The notes beneath the pieces were generated by a model. That model had not been told where the DNA came from. It did not search any database and saw nothing but the letters and a program-made list of their open reading frames with translations. Made by a program: the position numbers and the translations under genes. A DNA stretch of 64,000 nt from Sphingomonas sabuli. Lineage in GTDB: Bacteria > Pseudomonadota > Alphaproteobacteria > Sphingomonadales > Sphingomonadaceae. The stretch spans positions 372,001 through 436,000 of the forward strand of contig NZ_CP060697.1 of assembly GCF_014352855.1 (NCBI RefSeq). Reading direction: 5' to 3'. Below, piece by piece: positions 16,137-26,023 of the stretch (the first letter of the stretch is position 1; each line of letters opens with the position of its first letter).

Positions 16137-16921
16137 TTGAGCGTGGCGCGGAACTGGTCGATGTCGCCGCGGCGCACTTCGTCGACGTCGCCCGGCGCAA
16201 GGTCCGACAGGTAGAGCGGGCCGTAGGCGGTACGGATGAGCCGCGACACCTTCAGTCCAAGATGGGCGAGCACTCGCCGGACTTCGCGGTTCTTCCCTTC
16301 GGTTAGCGCCATCTCGATCCAGCAATTGCGGCCCGTCCGCCGTTCCAGATTGGCGTCGATCGATCCGTAATGGACGCCCTCGACTGTGATCCCCTCGGCC
16401 AACTTTTCCAGCTGGTCCTGCGTGATGTCGCCGAAGGCGCGGGCGCGATAGCGGCGAACCACCGCCGTGCGCGGAAGCTCCAGCCGGCGTTTGAATTCGC
16501 CGTCGTTGGTCAGCAGCAACAGCCCTTCGGTCATATAGTCGAGCCGGCCGACGGGCATCAGGCGCGGCAAGCCCTTGGGCAACCGGTCGTAGATCGTCGG
16601 ACGCCCCTTGGGATCGCGCTCGGCCGTCAGCGTCAGCGGCGGCTTGTAAAAGCGGAACAGCCGGGTCGACTGCGCAGCACGCACCGGCCGCCCGTCGACG
16701 GTAACGCCGTCCAGTCCGCTAAGGAGGGTAGCCGGGGTTTTAAGAACTTCGCCGTTGAGCGAGATGCGGCCTTCCTCGATCATCCGCTCGATCTCCCGGC
16801 GGGAAGCGATCCCGGCGCGGGCGAGCAGCTTGGCGATGCGTTGCGGGCCGCCTTCGGGCTTGCCGTTTTTCTGCGGTCGCTTATTCGGCACAGGATCGCG
16901 CTTCGTTCGTTCGACTGACAA
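16133..16921 (-). CDS. rluB: rRNA pseudouridine synthase (RluB/RsuA family)
   Basis: 262 residues. A basic N-terminus leads to an S4 RNA-binding domain (RIAKLLARAGIASRREIERMIEEGRISLNGE, in two halves), then the RsuA/RluB catalytic domain with the motif VGRLDYMTEGLLLLTNDG holding the catalytic Asp, and C-terminal TEGKNREVRRVLAHLGL. It modifies uridine in 23S (RluB) or 16S (RsuA) rRNA; the S4 domain plus the GRLD context fit RluB best. It is divergent from the response regulator gene at 16949. Confidence 0.9.
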   Translation of the reverse strand: MSVERTKRDPVPNKRPQKNGKPEGGPQRIAKLLARAGIASRREIERMIEEGRISLNGEVLKTPATLLSGLDGVTVDGRPVRAAQSTRLFRFYKPPLTLTAERDPKGRPTIYDRLPKGLPRLMPVGRLDYMTEGLLLLTNDGEFKRRLELPRTAVVRRYRARAFGDITQDQLEKLAEGITVEGVHYGSIDANLERRTGRNCWIEMALTEGKNREVRRVLAHLGLKVSRLIRTAYGPLYLSDLAPGDVDEVRRGDIDQFRATLK

Positions 16922-16948
16922 GAGTTTGTTTTTCCTGCTGGGGGCCAG

Positions 16949-17383
16949 ATGCTGTTCGGCAAGCGTAACCGGGTCGTCAAGCGCATCCTCATCGTCGAGG
17001 ATGAGCCGCTGACCGCGTTCGACAATGAAGTCCGGATCGGCGATCTGGGCTACGAGGTCGTTGCGACCGTAGACGGTTTCGAGCAGGCCGTCGCGCTAAT
17101 CGAGAGCGAAGAGGTTCACCTGGTCCTGAGCGACTTCCGGTTGAGCGGCGAGCAAACCGGCCTCGACCTTGCCCACGCCGCCAAGAAGCATGGTGTGCCG
17201 GTCCTGTTCGCGACCGGTCATCAGGTGCCCGAAGACGCCAAGCCATCGGCGCTCGGCTGCCTGCGCAAGCCCTATTCGGAACGGCAATTGAAGCAGGCGC
17301 TCGACACGGTCGATCGCATGCTTGCGGGCGAAAAGGTCAAAACGCCCCGAGGCCTCGACATCTATCCCGCCAGCGACGGCTAG
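16949..17383 (+). CDS. single-domain response regulator
   Basis: 144 residues consisting of one receiver domain: acidic pair VEDEPL, phospho-acceptor Asp in LVLSDFRL, a conserved Thr/Ser (LFATGHQ) and Lys in LRKPYSE. There is no output domain, so it probably passes phosphate to a partner or acts by protein binding. The FATGHQVP and CLRKPYSERQL motifs resemble the receiver of CheY-like sphingomonad regulators. A cognate kinase is not adjacent. Confidence 0.86.
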   Translation: MLFGKRNRVVKRILIVEDEPLTAFDNEVRIGDLGYEVVATVDGFEQAVALIESEEVHLVLSDFRLSGEQTGLDLAHAAKKHGVPVLFATGHQVPEDAKPSALGCLRKPYSERQLKQALDTVDRMLAGEKVKTPRGLDIYPASDG

Positions 17384-17440
17384 AATCCTCTTCTAAAGGG
17401 CGATCAAAGGCCCTGTTCACCGCCGCGCGGACTGGTAAGC

Positions 17441-19180
17441 ATGCCGTCCGGACAATCTGCGGGGGTGGCAATGGCGACAGCGGCGATCGAGAAACCCAAG
17501 GGGCTGCAGCTCCTTCGCGCCTCGATGAAGAACCGCAAGACGGCGATCATGCTGATCTTCGGGTTCGGTGCCGGCCTTCCTTATACATTGCTGATCGGTA
17601 CGCTGAATGCGTGGCTGGGCGAGTGGGAAATCGACCTTGCGACGATTGGCGTGCTCAGCTGGATCGGCCTCGCATACGCCTTCAAGTTCCTGTGGTCGCC
17701 GCTGGTCGACCGTCTGCGCCTGCCGGGGCTGGAGCGGCTCGGGCGGCGGCGCAGCTGGCTGCTGCTGTGCCAGGTGCTGCTGGTCGCGACGTTCTTCGGC
17801 CTGTCGGTGTCTGATCCCCGGCTTGCGCTGGGCTGGTTCGCACTGGTCGCCGTCATCGGCGCCTTCGCTTCCTCGACGCAGGACGTGGTCATCGACGCCT
17901 GGCGCATCGATGTCGCCGACGACAAGGCGCCGGTCGAAATCCTCTCGTCCATTTATCAGTTCGGCTATCGCATCGCGGCGCTGGTCGGCGGCGCGGTCGC
18001 GTTGATCCTGTCCGAACGCGTCAGCTGGCCCACGGTCTATGCAATCATGGGCGTATTCATGGCGCTGACCATCATCGCCACGCTGATGGCGCCCGACACG
18101 CCGCGCACCATTGCGTCCAAGGAAGAAAGCGCACTGCGCAAGGCCGGCGCGGTTGATCCGAAATATCGCGCCATCGGCCTGGCCATCGTCGGCGCCGGGT
18201 GGGCGTGGGCGATCCTGACCGTCGCCTTGTTCATGGTCCGCGTGCTGAGCACCGGCCCGGACGATCCCGACCCGCCGAGTGTCGGCGACTTCACCAAGAC
18301 CATGGGCCCGCTGATCGTCGCTGCGACCGTCATCCTGCCCGCCGTGGTCGCCGCGATTCTCAACTGGATGCGTGGCAAGCCCGATTACACCCTCGCCGCC
18401 GACGCACCGCCCGCAAGCAGCGGCGCGGGCGCCGCCGATCATGCCTTCTCGGCACTTATCCTGCCGTTGTCGGAGCTGGTCCGGAGGATCGGCTGGGGCG
18501 TCATCATCGTCCTTGGCCTGATCCTGACCTATCGCATCACCGACAATATCTGGGGCAGCTTTGCTTATCCCTTCTATCTCACCGAGTTGAAATATACCGG
18601 CGACGAAGTCGCCTTTGCGTCGAAGATATTCGGCGTGTTCATGACCATGGCGGGGATCGCCATCGGCGCCTTCATGTTCGCCACCGTGGGGCGGATGCCG
18701 ACGTTGCTGGTCGGCGCGATCGTCGCCGCGGCCAGCAACCTGCTCTACGCCGACCTGGCCGCCGGCGCGCCGTACATCGACGCTTTCGCCCGCACCTTCC
18801 GCCTCGATGCTTTCGGCCATGACCTGCGCATGGTGCGCCTGCTGATCGCCATTTCCGGCGAGAATATCGCGGGCGGCCTCGCGGGCGCGGCGTTCGTCGC
18901 TTATTTGTCGTCGATCACCAGCCGCGAATTCAGCGCCGTCCAATATGCCTTGCTGTCGTCGCTGACCTTCCTCGTCGGCTCGCTCGGCCGCGCCGCGATC
19001 GGCGAGGCGATCGACAATGTCGGCTATGCGCCCGTCTTCCTGTGGTGCGCGGGCATTGGGCTGATCGGGGTCTTCTTCGTCGTGCTCGAATGGATCCGGG
19101 TAGCGTGGAAGGACCGGCATACGGTCGCGCCGGTGCCGGCGTCGGATGCGGCGCGGGCCGCGGAAGGCGATACGGCCTAG
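17441..19180 (+). CDS. AmpG-like MFS permease
   Basis: 579-residue major facilitator protein with 12-14 predicted helices. The segment LLIFGFGAGLPYTLLIGTLNAW and the region STQDVVIDAWRID are AmpG signatures. AmpG imports GlcNAc-1,6-anhydroMurNAc peptides for peptidoglycan recycling and feeds ampC induction in many bacteria. ATG 17441 is used; ATG 17471 after GGGGGTGG is an equally good start. It has a longer central region than E. coli AmpG. It shares a CTAG stop tetranucleotide with convergent folC. Confidence 0.85.
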   Translation: MPSGQSAGVAMATAAIEKPKGLQLLRASMKNRKTAIMLIFGFGAGLPYTLLIGTLNAWLGEWEIDLATIGVLSWIGLAYAFKFLWSPLVDRLRLPGLERLGRRRSWLLLCQVLLVATFFGLSVSDPRLALGWFALVAVIGAFASSTQDVVIDAWRIDVADDKAPVEILSSIYQFGYRIAALVGGAVALILSERVSWPTVYAIMGVFMALTIIATLMAPDTPRTIASKEESALRKAGAVDPKYRAIGLAIVGAGWAWAILTVALFMVRVLSTGPDDPDPPSVGDFTKTMGPLIVAATVILPAVVAAILNWMRGKPDYTLAADAPPASSGAGAADHAFSALILPLSELVRRIGWGVIIVLGLILTYRITDNIWGSFAYPFYLTELKYTGDEVAFASKIFGVFMTMAGIAIGAFMFATVGRMPTLLVGAIVAAASNLLYADLAAGAPYIDAFARTFRLDAFGHDLRMVRLLIAISGENIAGGLAGAAFVAYLSSITSREFSAVQYALLSSLTFLVGSLGRAAIGEAIDNVGYAPVFLWCAGIGLIGVFFVVLEWIRVAWKDRHTVAPVPASDAARAAEGDTA

Positions 19181-20487
19181 TCGGGGATTTCGCCGTTGGC
19201 GCTGAGCACCTGCCCGGCGAGGTAGAGCGAGCCGAACACGAGCACGCGCGACGGCGAGCGCACCAGCCTGAACGCGGCCTCCAGGCTGTCGGCGGCGACC
19301 GCGTTGAACCCCATCTCCCGCGCCAGTTCGAGCAATTCGGCCTGGCTGAACGCGTCATGGTCGGTGATTGGCAGGGTGATGACCGCCGCGGCCAGGCCCT
19401 TGAACGGGCGCAGCATCGCGCGCGGCTCCTTGGTCTTCAGGCTTGCGAAGACCAGCGCCAGCGGCAGATCTCCGGGGAAGGTCGCGCGGATATGGTTGGA
19501 CACCCGCCGCGCGGCATTGGGATTGTGCCCGCCGTCGACCCACGCTTCGGCCGTCCTGGGCAGCAGGTCGGCCAGTGGGCCGGGGGCCAATTGGTGCAGC
19601 CGCGCCGGCCAGCGTGCCGAGCGAATGCCCGCGGCAATCGCTTCCTTGCCGATCTTTATCTTGTCCTGGAAACGCAGCATGGCCACCGCCAGCGCCGCAT
19701 TGTCGGCCTGAAAGGCGCCGGGCAGGCCCGGCATCGGCAGCTTCAGTCCTCCAGCGCGGTCGCGGTAGCGGATATGGTCGCGGATCACGCGCGCGTCCCA
19801 CAGGGCGCCGCGCCCGATCCACGGCGCGCCGGCGGCTTCCGCTTTCTGCTGCACCTGCTGCGCGGCAGGGGCGGCGTAGCGTTGCGTGACCAGCGGTACG
19901 CCGGCCTTGGCGATGCCCGCCTTTTCCCCCGCGATGTCGGCGAGCGTTTCGCCCAGCCACTTGGTGTGATCGAGCCCAAGCTGCGCAATGCCGCAGACCA
20001 GCGGGCTGGTGACGACGTTGGTGGCATCAAGCCGTCCGCCGAGGCCGACTTCCAGGACGCAGGCGTCCGCCGGTGTTTCGGCGAAGGCGAGCAGGGCCGC
20101 GGCGGTCGTCACTTCGAAAAAGCTGGGTTCGATCCCGTCGCTGGCGTCCAGTACGCGCGTCAGCAGGGCCGCCAGTTCCTCGTCAGCGATCAGCGATCCG
20201 GCGACGCGAATCCGTTCGTTGTAGCGAACCAGGTGCGGGCTGGTGAAGGCATGGACCGTCTTGCCGCTCGCCTCGAGAATCGCGCGCAGGAAAGCGCAGG
20301 TCGATCCCTTGCCGTTGGTTCCGGCGACGTGGAAAACGGGGGGCAGCCGGTCCTGCGGACGGCCCAGCCGCTCGAGCAGCGCATCGATCCGCTCCAGACC
20401 GAGCCGGTCTTCGCCTTGGGAAAGTTTCGCTAGCCGATCGAGCTGGGCCTGGACCTGTGGGTTTTCCGACTTGGCTGAATCGCCCAT
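19177..20487 (-). CDS. folC: bifunctional folylpolyglutamate synthase/dihydrofolate synthase
   Basis: 436 residues of the Mur-ligase superfamily. It joins glutamate to dihydropteroate and extends folate gamma-glutamyl chains. The P-loop HVAGTNGKGSTCAFL, the DHTKWLG segment and WVDGGHNPNAA are the expected landmarks. Its ATG overlaps the accD stop by one base (TGATG), the classic accD-folC order of proteobacteria. Overlap with AmpG at the 3' end is four bases. Confidence 0.95.
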   Translation of the reverse strand: MGDSAKSENPQVQAQLDRLAKLSQGEDRLGLERIDALLERLGRPQDRLPPVFHVAGTNGKGSTCAFLRAILEASGKTVHAFTSPHLVRYNERIRVAGSLIADEELAALLTRVLDASDGIEPSFFEVTTAAALLAFAETPADACVLEVGLGGRLDATNVVTSPLVCGIAQLGLDHTKWLGETLADIAGEKAGIAKAGVPLVTQRYAAPAAQQVQQKAEAAGAPWIGRGALWDARVIRDHIRYRDRAGGLKLPMPGLPGAFQADNAALAVAMLRFQDKIKIGKEAIAAGIRSARWPARLHQLAPGPLADLLPRTAEAWVDGGHNPNAARRVSNHIRATFPGDLPLALVFASLKTKEPRAMLRPFKGLAAAVITLPITDHDAFSQAELLELAREMGFNAVAADSLEAAFRLVRSPSRVLVFGSLYLAGQVLSANGEIPD

Positions 20488-21341
20488 CAGGCGGCCTTTT
20501 TCTCCGGCATCAGGAAGGCGATGAGCCGGGACAACGTTCCGGTCAGTTCGCCGCGCGGGACAACCATGTCGATCATCCCGTGCTGGAGCAGATATTCGGC
20601 GCGCTGGAAGCCTTCGGGCAGCTTTTCGCGAATGGTCTGTTCAATCACTCGCTGGCCGGCGAAGCCGATCAAGGCGCCGGGCTCGGCGATCTGGATGTCG
20701 CCGAGCATCGCATAGGACGCGGTTACCCCGCCCGTGGTCGGGTCGGTCAAGACGACGATGTAGGGCAGCCCGGCCTCGCGCAGCTCGTTGATAGCGACCG
20801 TAGTCCGCGGCAGCTGCATCAGCGACAATACCGCTTCCTGCATGCGAGCGCCGCCGGACGCGGTGAAGATGATATAGGGGACCTTGTCCGCGATCGCCGC
20901 GCGCGCGCCCTCGACGAAGGCGGTGCCGACGGCAACGCCCATCGAACCGCCCATGAAGGCGAAATTCTGTACGCCGACGACGACCTTGTGCCCGCCGATG
21001 GCGCCGCGCGCGTTGATCAGGGCGTCGCGGTCGCCGGTTTTGGACCGCGCGTCCTTCAGGCGGTCGGTGTAGCGCTTGGTATCGCGGAACTTGAGCGGAT
21101 CCTCGCGGACTTCCGGCGGGGTCAGTTTTTCATAGCGGGCATCGTCGAAAATATAGTCGAAACGCTGCTTGGGCCCGATGCGGTCGTGGAAATCGCACCG
21201 TGGACAGACGCGCAGATTGTCTTCCCATTCCTTGAGGAAGATCATCGTCCCGCACTTGGCGCACTTGTGCCACAAGGTGTCGGCGGTCTGCTTCTTCGGC
21301 AGGAAGGGAATCCCGCTCTTCACTCGGCTGAGCCAGCTCAT
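20487..21341 (-). CDS. accD: acetyl-CoA carboxylase carboxyltransferase subunit beta
   Basis: 284 residues. It transfers carboxyl from carboxybiotin to acetyl-CoA as the AccA2D2 subunit of the first step of fatty-acid synthesis. The zinc ribbon is visible as [10 protein letters not shown] and [10 protein letters not shown]; the crotonase-like core includes [19 protein letters not shown] and [21 protein letters not shown] 21341 fits the usual start ([10 protein letters not shown]). Gene order accD-folC is conserved. Confidence 0.97.
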   Translation of the reverse strand: MSWLSRVKSGIPFLPKKQTADTLWHKCAKCGTMIFLKEWEDNLRVCPRCDFHDRIGPKQRFDYIFDDARYEKLTPPEVREDPLKFRDTKRYTDRLKDARSKTGDRDALINARGAIGGHKVVVGVQNFAFMGGSMGVAVGTAFVEGARAAIADKVPYIIFTASGGARMQEAVLSLMQLPRTTVAINELREAGLPYIVVLTDPTTGGVTASYAMLGDIQIAEPGALIGFAGQRVIEQTIREKLPEGFQRAEYLLQHGMIDMVVPRGELTGTLSRLIAFLMPEKKAA

Positions 21342-21402
21342 GATCTCTCGCTTATCGGTCGAACGGGCGGGGTAGGCGCTGGGCGGCCCCTTTGTCCACC
21401 GC

Positions 21403-22074
21403 TCACAGGGTCGCGGCGATGGCCTGCAGCGCCTTGGCCGGATCTTCGGCGCCGGTGATCGGCCGTCCGATGACCAGCACCGAAGCGCCCGACTCCAACG
21501 CCTGCCGCGGAGTCACCACGCGCTTCTGGTCGCCGACGTCGCTGCCTTCGGGCCGGACTCCGGGAACGACGAAGAAGCCATCGCTCCACGCGGCCCGCGC
21601 TGAAGCTACTTCCGCGCCGGAGCAGACCAGTCCGTCGACGCCGGAGTCCCGCGCCAGCCGCGCCAGCCGTTCGACCTGCTCGGCGGGCGATCCGCCGACG
21701 CCGGCCGCGGCAAGGTCGCTGGCATCCAGGCTGGTCAGGACGGTGACGGCGACAACCTTGGTCGCGGGCGGTGCCGCTGTCTTGGCGGCTTCCAGCATCG
21801 CGCGGCCGCCAGCGGCATGGACGGTGACGATCGCCGGCTGCAGCGGCGCCAAGGCCTGTATCGCCTTGGCGACGGTGTTGGGAATGTCGTGGAGCTTGAC
21901 GTCGAGGAACAGCGGGGCGCCGATGGCGGCGATATCGCGCACACCTTCCGGCCCGTTGGCGCAGAAGAATTCGAGGCCCAGCTTCACGCCGCCGGCATGG
22001 CTGCCGACGTCCCGGGCGAGGGTGCGGGCGCGGTCGAGGTCCGGCGTATCGATGGCGACGAAAATCGGGTTCAC
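21403..22074 (-). CDS. pyrF: orotidine 5'-phosphate decarboxylase
   Basis: Last step of UMP synthesis, 223 residues. It shows [23 protein letters not shown], the catalytic [12 protein letters not shown] (Asp-x-Lys-x-x-Asp) and VPGVRPEG phosphate loop. The GTG start at 22074 is chosen because it begins just before the first strand and overlaps the stop of the lapA-like gene (GTGA). A longer in-frame upstream stretch is a shadow of that gene. Confidence 0.95.
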   Translation of the reverse strand: MNPIFVAIDTPDLDRARTLARDVGSHAGGVKLGLEFFCANGPEGVRDIAAIGAPLFLDVKLHDIPNTVAKAIQALAPLQPAIVTVHAAGGRAMLEAAKTAAPPATKVVAVTVLTSLDASDLAAAGVGGSPAEQVERLARLARDSGVDGLVCSGAEVASARAAWSDGFFVVPGVRPEGSDVGDQKRVVTPRQALESGASVLVIGRPITGAEDPAKALQAIAATL

Positions 22075-22340
22075 AGGACGGGGTCGGCTTCCGCTGCTGG
22101 CTCGACCACGGTCGGGCGCGGCTGGACATTGCGGTTTTCGGCTCGCCACAGCTTGGCGCGATAGGCGAGCCAGGTCGGCACCATGCCGAACAGGAAAACG
22201 ACGGCAAGCAGGACCGGAAGCTTCACGTCCGCCCGCAAATTGCCCCACAGGTCGATGGTGACATCGCGCCAGTTGTTCGCGGCGCACAAGGTGATCACCA
22301 CGGCCAGCACGACCCAGAACAAGGTCTTCAGGAACCGCAC
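22071..22340 (-). CDS. LapA-domain (DUF1049) membrane protein
   Basis: 89 residues with two membrane segments (FLKTLFWVVLAVVITLCAAN and VLLAVVFLFGMVPTWLAYRAKLW, in parts) around a short DLWGNLRADVKLP loop, then a polar Pro-rich tail. This is the LapA/YciS layout, linked to LPS assembly control in E. coli. The GTG start at 22340 follows AGGAGG at a good distance. It is co-transcribed with pyrF by a 4-base overlap. Confidence 0.83.
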   Translation of the reverse strand: MRFLKTLFWVVLAVVITLCAANNWRDVTIDLWGNLRADVKLPVLLAVVFLFGMVPTWLAYRAKLWRAENRNVQPRPTVVEPAAEADPVL

Positions 22341-22508
22341 GCACGTCCTCCTGCGCGCTGCCTTAGGCGAGCGTTCCGGCGATTGCCAGCCGCCCGCGCG
22401 CTCACATTCCATCGCGCTGCACGTTCGCTTCGTCGCACCCGCCAACCTTCCCGGTTGAGCAAGTCTGCGCCTGCGACAACAAGCGGGACGGAGGCGGGGA
22501 GTGGGAAT

Positions 22509-23795
22509 TTGAAGGCTGCGTACAGGTTCGCGATCGTCGTCATCGCGGCCGCCATTGCAATCGCGCTGTTCGCGATCAGGCCCCACAGCGATGAAAGCCA
22601 GGCGGCGGACGCCGGCAACGCCCGCGCGCAACTGGCGGCGGTCTCTCCCGCAGCGCGTCACGACGTCGATTATGCTTTGCTCGATGCGCGGCTGGCGAAG
22701 CTGATGGAGCGCCCGACGATGGTCGGCCTGGCCGTCGGCGTGGTCGAAAACGGCCGCATCACCTTCCTAAAAGGCTATGGCGAAACCCTGGCCGGATCGG
22801 GCGAGCCGGTCACGCCCGAGACCGTATTCCGCTGGGCGTCCGTGTCGAAAGGCGTCGCCGCCACCATGGTCACCAAGCTGGCGGAGGAAGGGAAGGTCGA
22901 GCTCGACGCGCCGATCGCCACCTATCGCACGACGCTTCGCCTGCCCGACGGCGCGGAGCATCGGGCAACCGTAGCCGACCTGCTGAGCCACCGGCTGGGC
23001 ATCTATCACAATGCCTATGACGAGCGACTGGAATCGGGCGAGGATCCGAAGCTGATCCGCCAGCAGCATGCGACGCTGTCGCTCGTATGCCAGCCCGGCA
23101 CCTGCTGGAATTACGAGAATGTCGCCTATGACGCGGCATCGGAAATCGTCGAGCACGAGACCGGCGAAACCTATCAGGACGCACTCGCCCGGACCCTGTT
23201 TTCGCCATTGGGCATGGACAGCGCCAGCGCCACTCGGGAAGGCATTATGAGCGCCAAGAGCTGGGCCCGGCCCCACAGTGTCGGCCGCCGCGAAGTCGAG
23301 CTCAACGACGCGTATTACCGTGTTCCGGCCGCGGGCGGGGTCAACAGCGACATCAAGGACCTGGCGGTCTGGATGCTGGCGCAGATGGGCCGGATGCCCG
23401 GCGTCATCTCCCCCAACGTCATCAACGCGATGCATGCGTCGATCGTGAAGACGCCCGGCGAGCGGTCGCGCCTGCGCAACTTCCGCGAACGGCTCAATAC
23501 GGCCTGGTACGGTTTTGGTTGGCGCAGTTACGATTACGCGGGTCACCACCTCATCGGCCACCGCGGCGGCGTCAACGGCTACCGCTCGCTGATCCTGTTC
23601 GATCCGAAAAAGAAAAGCGGCGTGGTCGCCTTGTGGAACAGCAACACAAGCCAGCCCGGCGGCCTGGAGTTCGAGGTCATGGACATGGTCTACAAGCTGC
23701 CGTTCCGCGACTGGCTGCAAGTCGACACGGGCAGCGCGCCCGGACCGACACCGGTGACCGAGGAAGTGAATAGCGGCAACGGCACCGCGGGATAG
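22509..23795 (+). CDS. serine hydrolase (class C beta-lactamase/AmpH-like family)
   Basis: 428 residues. The TTG start at 22509 with GGAGG-rich sequence upstream gives an N-terminal membrane anchor (KAAYRFAIVVIAAAIAIALFA). The beta-lactamase fold follows with SxxK in WASVSKGVAA, YxN at YENVAYDAAS and HxG at HRGGVNG. Such proteins act as D,D-peptidases, esterases or beta-lactamases in the periplasm. Whether it hydrolyses beta-lactams is not visible. An in-frame ATG at 22383 would add a basic leader without support. Confidence 0.82.
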   Translation: MKAAYRFAIVVIAAAIAIALFAIRPHSDESQAADAGNARAQLAAVSPAARHDVDYALLDARLAKLMERPTMVGLAVGVVENGRITFLKGYGETLAGSGEPVTPETVFRWASVSKGVAATMVTKLAEEGKVELDAPIATYRTTLRLPDGAEHRATVADLLSHRLGIYHNAYDERLESGEDPKLIRQQHATLSLVCQPGTCWNYENVAYDAASEIVEHETGETYQDALARTLFSPLGMDSASATREGIMSAKSWARPHSVGRREVELNDAYYRVPAAGGVNSDIKDLAVWMLAQMGRMPGVISPNVINAMHASIVKTPGERSRLRNFRERLNTAWYGFGWRSYDYAGHHLIGHRGGVNGYRSLILFDPKKKSGVVALWNSNTSQPGGLEFEVMDMVYKLPFRDWLQVDTGSAPGPTPVTEEVNSGNGTAG

Positions 23796-23798
23796 AAA

Positions 23799-23833
23799 AA
23801 GGCGGGGACAGACTGGCTGCCCCCGCCTTCTCA
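23799..23833 (+). terminator. intrinsic terminator between convergent genes
   Basis: Stem AAGGCGGGG (23799-23807) with CCCCGCCTT (23821-23829) and a 13-base loop. A run of five A residues precedes it, which gives a T-tract for the minus strand; CTTCT follows on the plus strand. Confidence 0.8.
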
Positions 23834-23854
23834 GGTGTCAGTTTCAGGTCCAGC

Positions 23855-24301
23855 TTAGCTCGGCGTTTCCATGCCGTGCTTCAGCTGGCTGATCTGGTCG
23901 TGGCCTTCGCGCACCGACTGATAGGCGGTTTCGATGACCTGCCGGGTCTCGCCGCTGCTGTTCTCGAGCGCGGTCTCATATTTGCCCTTGATGTAATCCT
24001 CGGCGGATTCGACCTGGTTGATGATCGCCTTTTCATCATGGCCGGTGATCGCGCCCTTGAGGTCTTCCCAGACGTGATGGGCCTTGCCCAGCAGCGAGCC
24101 TGAATCCGACGGATCGCCACCAAGGCGGCGGACTTCCTCACGCAGCTTCTGGACGACCTGCTGGCGCTGATCGGCGCGCTGGCGGAAGATTTCGCGCAGC
24201 TTCTCGCTCTTCAGTTCCTTGGCCGAATTTTCATAGCCGTTGACGCTGTCGATGGTGGTCGAGAGCAGGGTGTTGAGAATGGCGACGTTTTCGTCGGACA
24301 T
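23855..24301 (-). CDS. PA2169 family four-helix-bundle protein (DUF2383)
   Basis: 148 residues, almost wholly helical and charged. The opening NVAILNTLLSTTIDSVNGYE and the closing helix (SVREGHDQISQLKHGM) match the DUF2383 ferritin-like helical family. GHDEKAIINQVESAEDY carries the conserved Glu and Asp seen in these proteins. Function is unknown; related genes are often stress-induced. RBS GGAGACTG precedes ATG 24301. Confidence 0.82.
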   Translation of the reverse strand: MSDENVAILNTLLSTTIDSVNGYENSAKELKSEKLREIFRQRADQRQQVVQKLREEVRRLGGDPSDSGSLLGKAHHVWEDLKGAITGHDEKAIINQVESAEDYIKGKYETALENSSGETRQVIETAYQSVREGHDQISQLKHGMETPS

Positions 24302-24434
24302 GACAGTCTCCTTTTTGGGATGATTGCCGCATCAACGCACCGTGTGCGGCAACGGCTGCGTGGGGCCGGTAAAAAGGATGGCCGTCCATCGCGAAATCAT
24401 GTCATTGTGGCGTCCGCAATCGGGGGAATGCGCC

Positions 24435-26003
24435 ATGAATCTGACACGCCGGCATCTGCTTCACCGTATCGGCGCCATCGGCGGGGCAGGGGCCGCCTAC
24501 ATGGCGATGGAGGCGATGGGCCTGGCCCAGCCGACTCCGCCAGAGGCGACTAAATTCGCCTTGCCCCCGGGAAGCGGTAGCGGACGCAAGGTGGTCGTGC
24601 TCGGCGCCGGCATCGCCGGGCTGGTGTCGACCTATGAGCTTCAGCGCGCGGGCTATGACGTCACGGTCCTGGAAGCGCGCGACCGCATTGGCGGGCGCGT
24701 GTGGACCATCCGCGGCGGCGACCGCATCGTTCAGTTCGGCCGGGCGATGCAGCGGGCCGAGTTCGACGACGGACTGTACCTCAACGCCGGTGCGGCGCGG
24801 ATCCCGGCCACGCACCGCGCGATCCTCGGCTATGCGCGCCGCTTCGGCGTGAAGCTGGAGCCGTTCGTCAACCAGAACCGCAGTGCGGGCTGGGACTTTG
24901 CCGGCAAGGTGCATGAGGAACGCAGCATGGCGTTCGGCATCCGAGGCCAGATCGCGGAGTTGCTGGCCAAGGCCATCGACCAGCATGCGCTGGACAGCGT
25001 GATGCCCAAGGCGGAGCGCGACTTCTTCCGCGGGTTCCTGGGCTTCTACGGCGGGCTCGACGAGAAGGGGAAGTTCGTCAATCTGGGCGGGTCAGCTGGA
25101 TTCGCCACCGAAGGCGGCGCCTATGGCCAATCGGCCAAGGACCTCGCGCCGCTCTCGATCAAGGAAATCCTGTCCGGCCCGGCGGTCGGGCTGCCACTGA
25201 TATTCGACTCCATTCCCGACATGCAGTCCAGCATGCTGCAACCGGTCGGCGGTATGGATCGCATCGCCGACGCCATTTATCAGCAGGTGAAGGCTCGGGT
25301 CCGGCTCAGCACCCCGATCAGCGCGATCAGGCGAACGGCGTCGGGCGTTAGGATCGAACATGCGTCGGGCATGACCGAAGCCGATTATTGCATCTGCACC
25401 CTCCCGCTACCGATCCTCAAGCGGCTGCCCAGCGATTTCTCTCCGGCCAAGAAGGCGGCGATTGCGGCGGCGCCGGGGTACCAGCGCAGCGTCAAGGTCG
25501 CGTTCGAATCCCCGCGCTTCTGGGAAGAACAGGACATTTACGGCGGACTGGCCTGGACCGACCGCAAGAACGAGAATGTCATTTATCCGTCCAGCGACTT
25601 CGGGTCGCCCAAGGGCGTGCTGGTCGGCGCTTACGCCGCCGGATGGACCAACCAGGACAATCCCGACGCCTTTTCCGCGCTGTCCAACGACCAGCAGTTC
25701 CGGATCGTGCGCGATTCCATCGATGCGCTTCACCCCGGCAAGTCCGCGCTGATGAGCAAGCCGGTAACCGTGCGCTGGGGCCTGACGCCCTATTCGGAAG
25801 GCGTCAGCCCCAATTACCCCGGCAACCCCGGCAACCCCAACCGGCCCGATTACTACCCGGAGTTGTACAAGGCCGAAGGCCCCATCGTGTTTGCCGGGGA
25901 GCATCTGAGTTTCCAGCCGGCGTGGCAGGAAGGCGCGGCACTATCGGCTCACGCCGCGCTTGAACTTGTCCAGGCGATGGTTGCGGACCGCGCCGCCGCC
26001 TGA
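24435..26003 (+). CDS. Tat-type flavin monoamine oxidase family protein
   Basis: 522 residues. The N-terminus TRRHLLHRIGAIGG is a twin-arginine-like signal, so the folded flavoprotein is probably exported. The FAD-binding dinucleotide motif VVVLGAGIAGLVSTYEL and EARDRIGGRVWTIRGG follow, and the C-terminal FAD contact is VFAGEHLSF. The family oxidises amines or amino acids (tryptophan monooxygenase, L-amino-acid oxidase). An in-frame extension from 24324 lacks the signal and is rejected. The substrate is unknown. Confidence 0.88.
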   Translation: MNLTRRHLLHRIGAIGGAGAAYMAMEAMGLAQPTPPEATKFALPPGSGSGRKVVVLGAGIAGLVSTYELQRAGYDVTVLEARDRIGGRVWTIRGGDRIVQFGRAMQRAEFDDGLYLNAGAARIPATHRAILGYARRFGVKLEPFVNQNRSAGWDFAGKVHEERSMAFGIRGQIAELLAKAIDQHALDSVMPKAERDFFRGFLGFYGGLDEKGKFVNLGGSAGFATEGGAYGQSAKDLAPLSIKEILSGPAVGLPLIFDSIPDMQSSMLQPVGGMDRIADAIYQQVKARVRLSTPISAIRRTASGVRIEHASGMTEADYCICTLPLPILKRLPSDFSPAKKAAIAAAPGYQRSVKVAFESPRFWEEQDIYGGLAWTDRKNENVIYPSSDFGSPKGVLVGAYAAGWTNQDNPDAFSALSNDQQFRIVRDSIDALHPGKSALMSKPVTVRWGLTPYSEGVSPNYPGNPGNPNRPDYYPELYKAEGPIVFAGEHLSFQPAWQEGAALSAHAALELVQAMVADRAAA

Positions 26004-26023
26004 TCGTTCGATGCAGGACGAGG

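Noticed and set aside
17417-19120. A 567-residue open frame antisense to the AmpG-like gene
   Set aside because: It follows the GC-driven third-position pattern of the real gene, is rich in Arg, Asp and Gln, and shows no domain; AmpG motifs are clear on the other strand.
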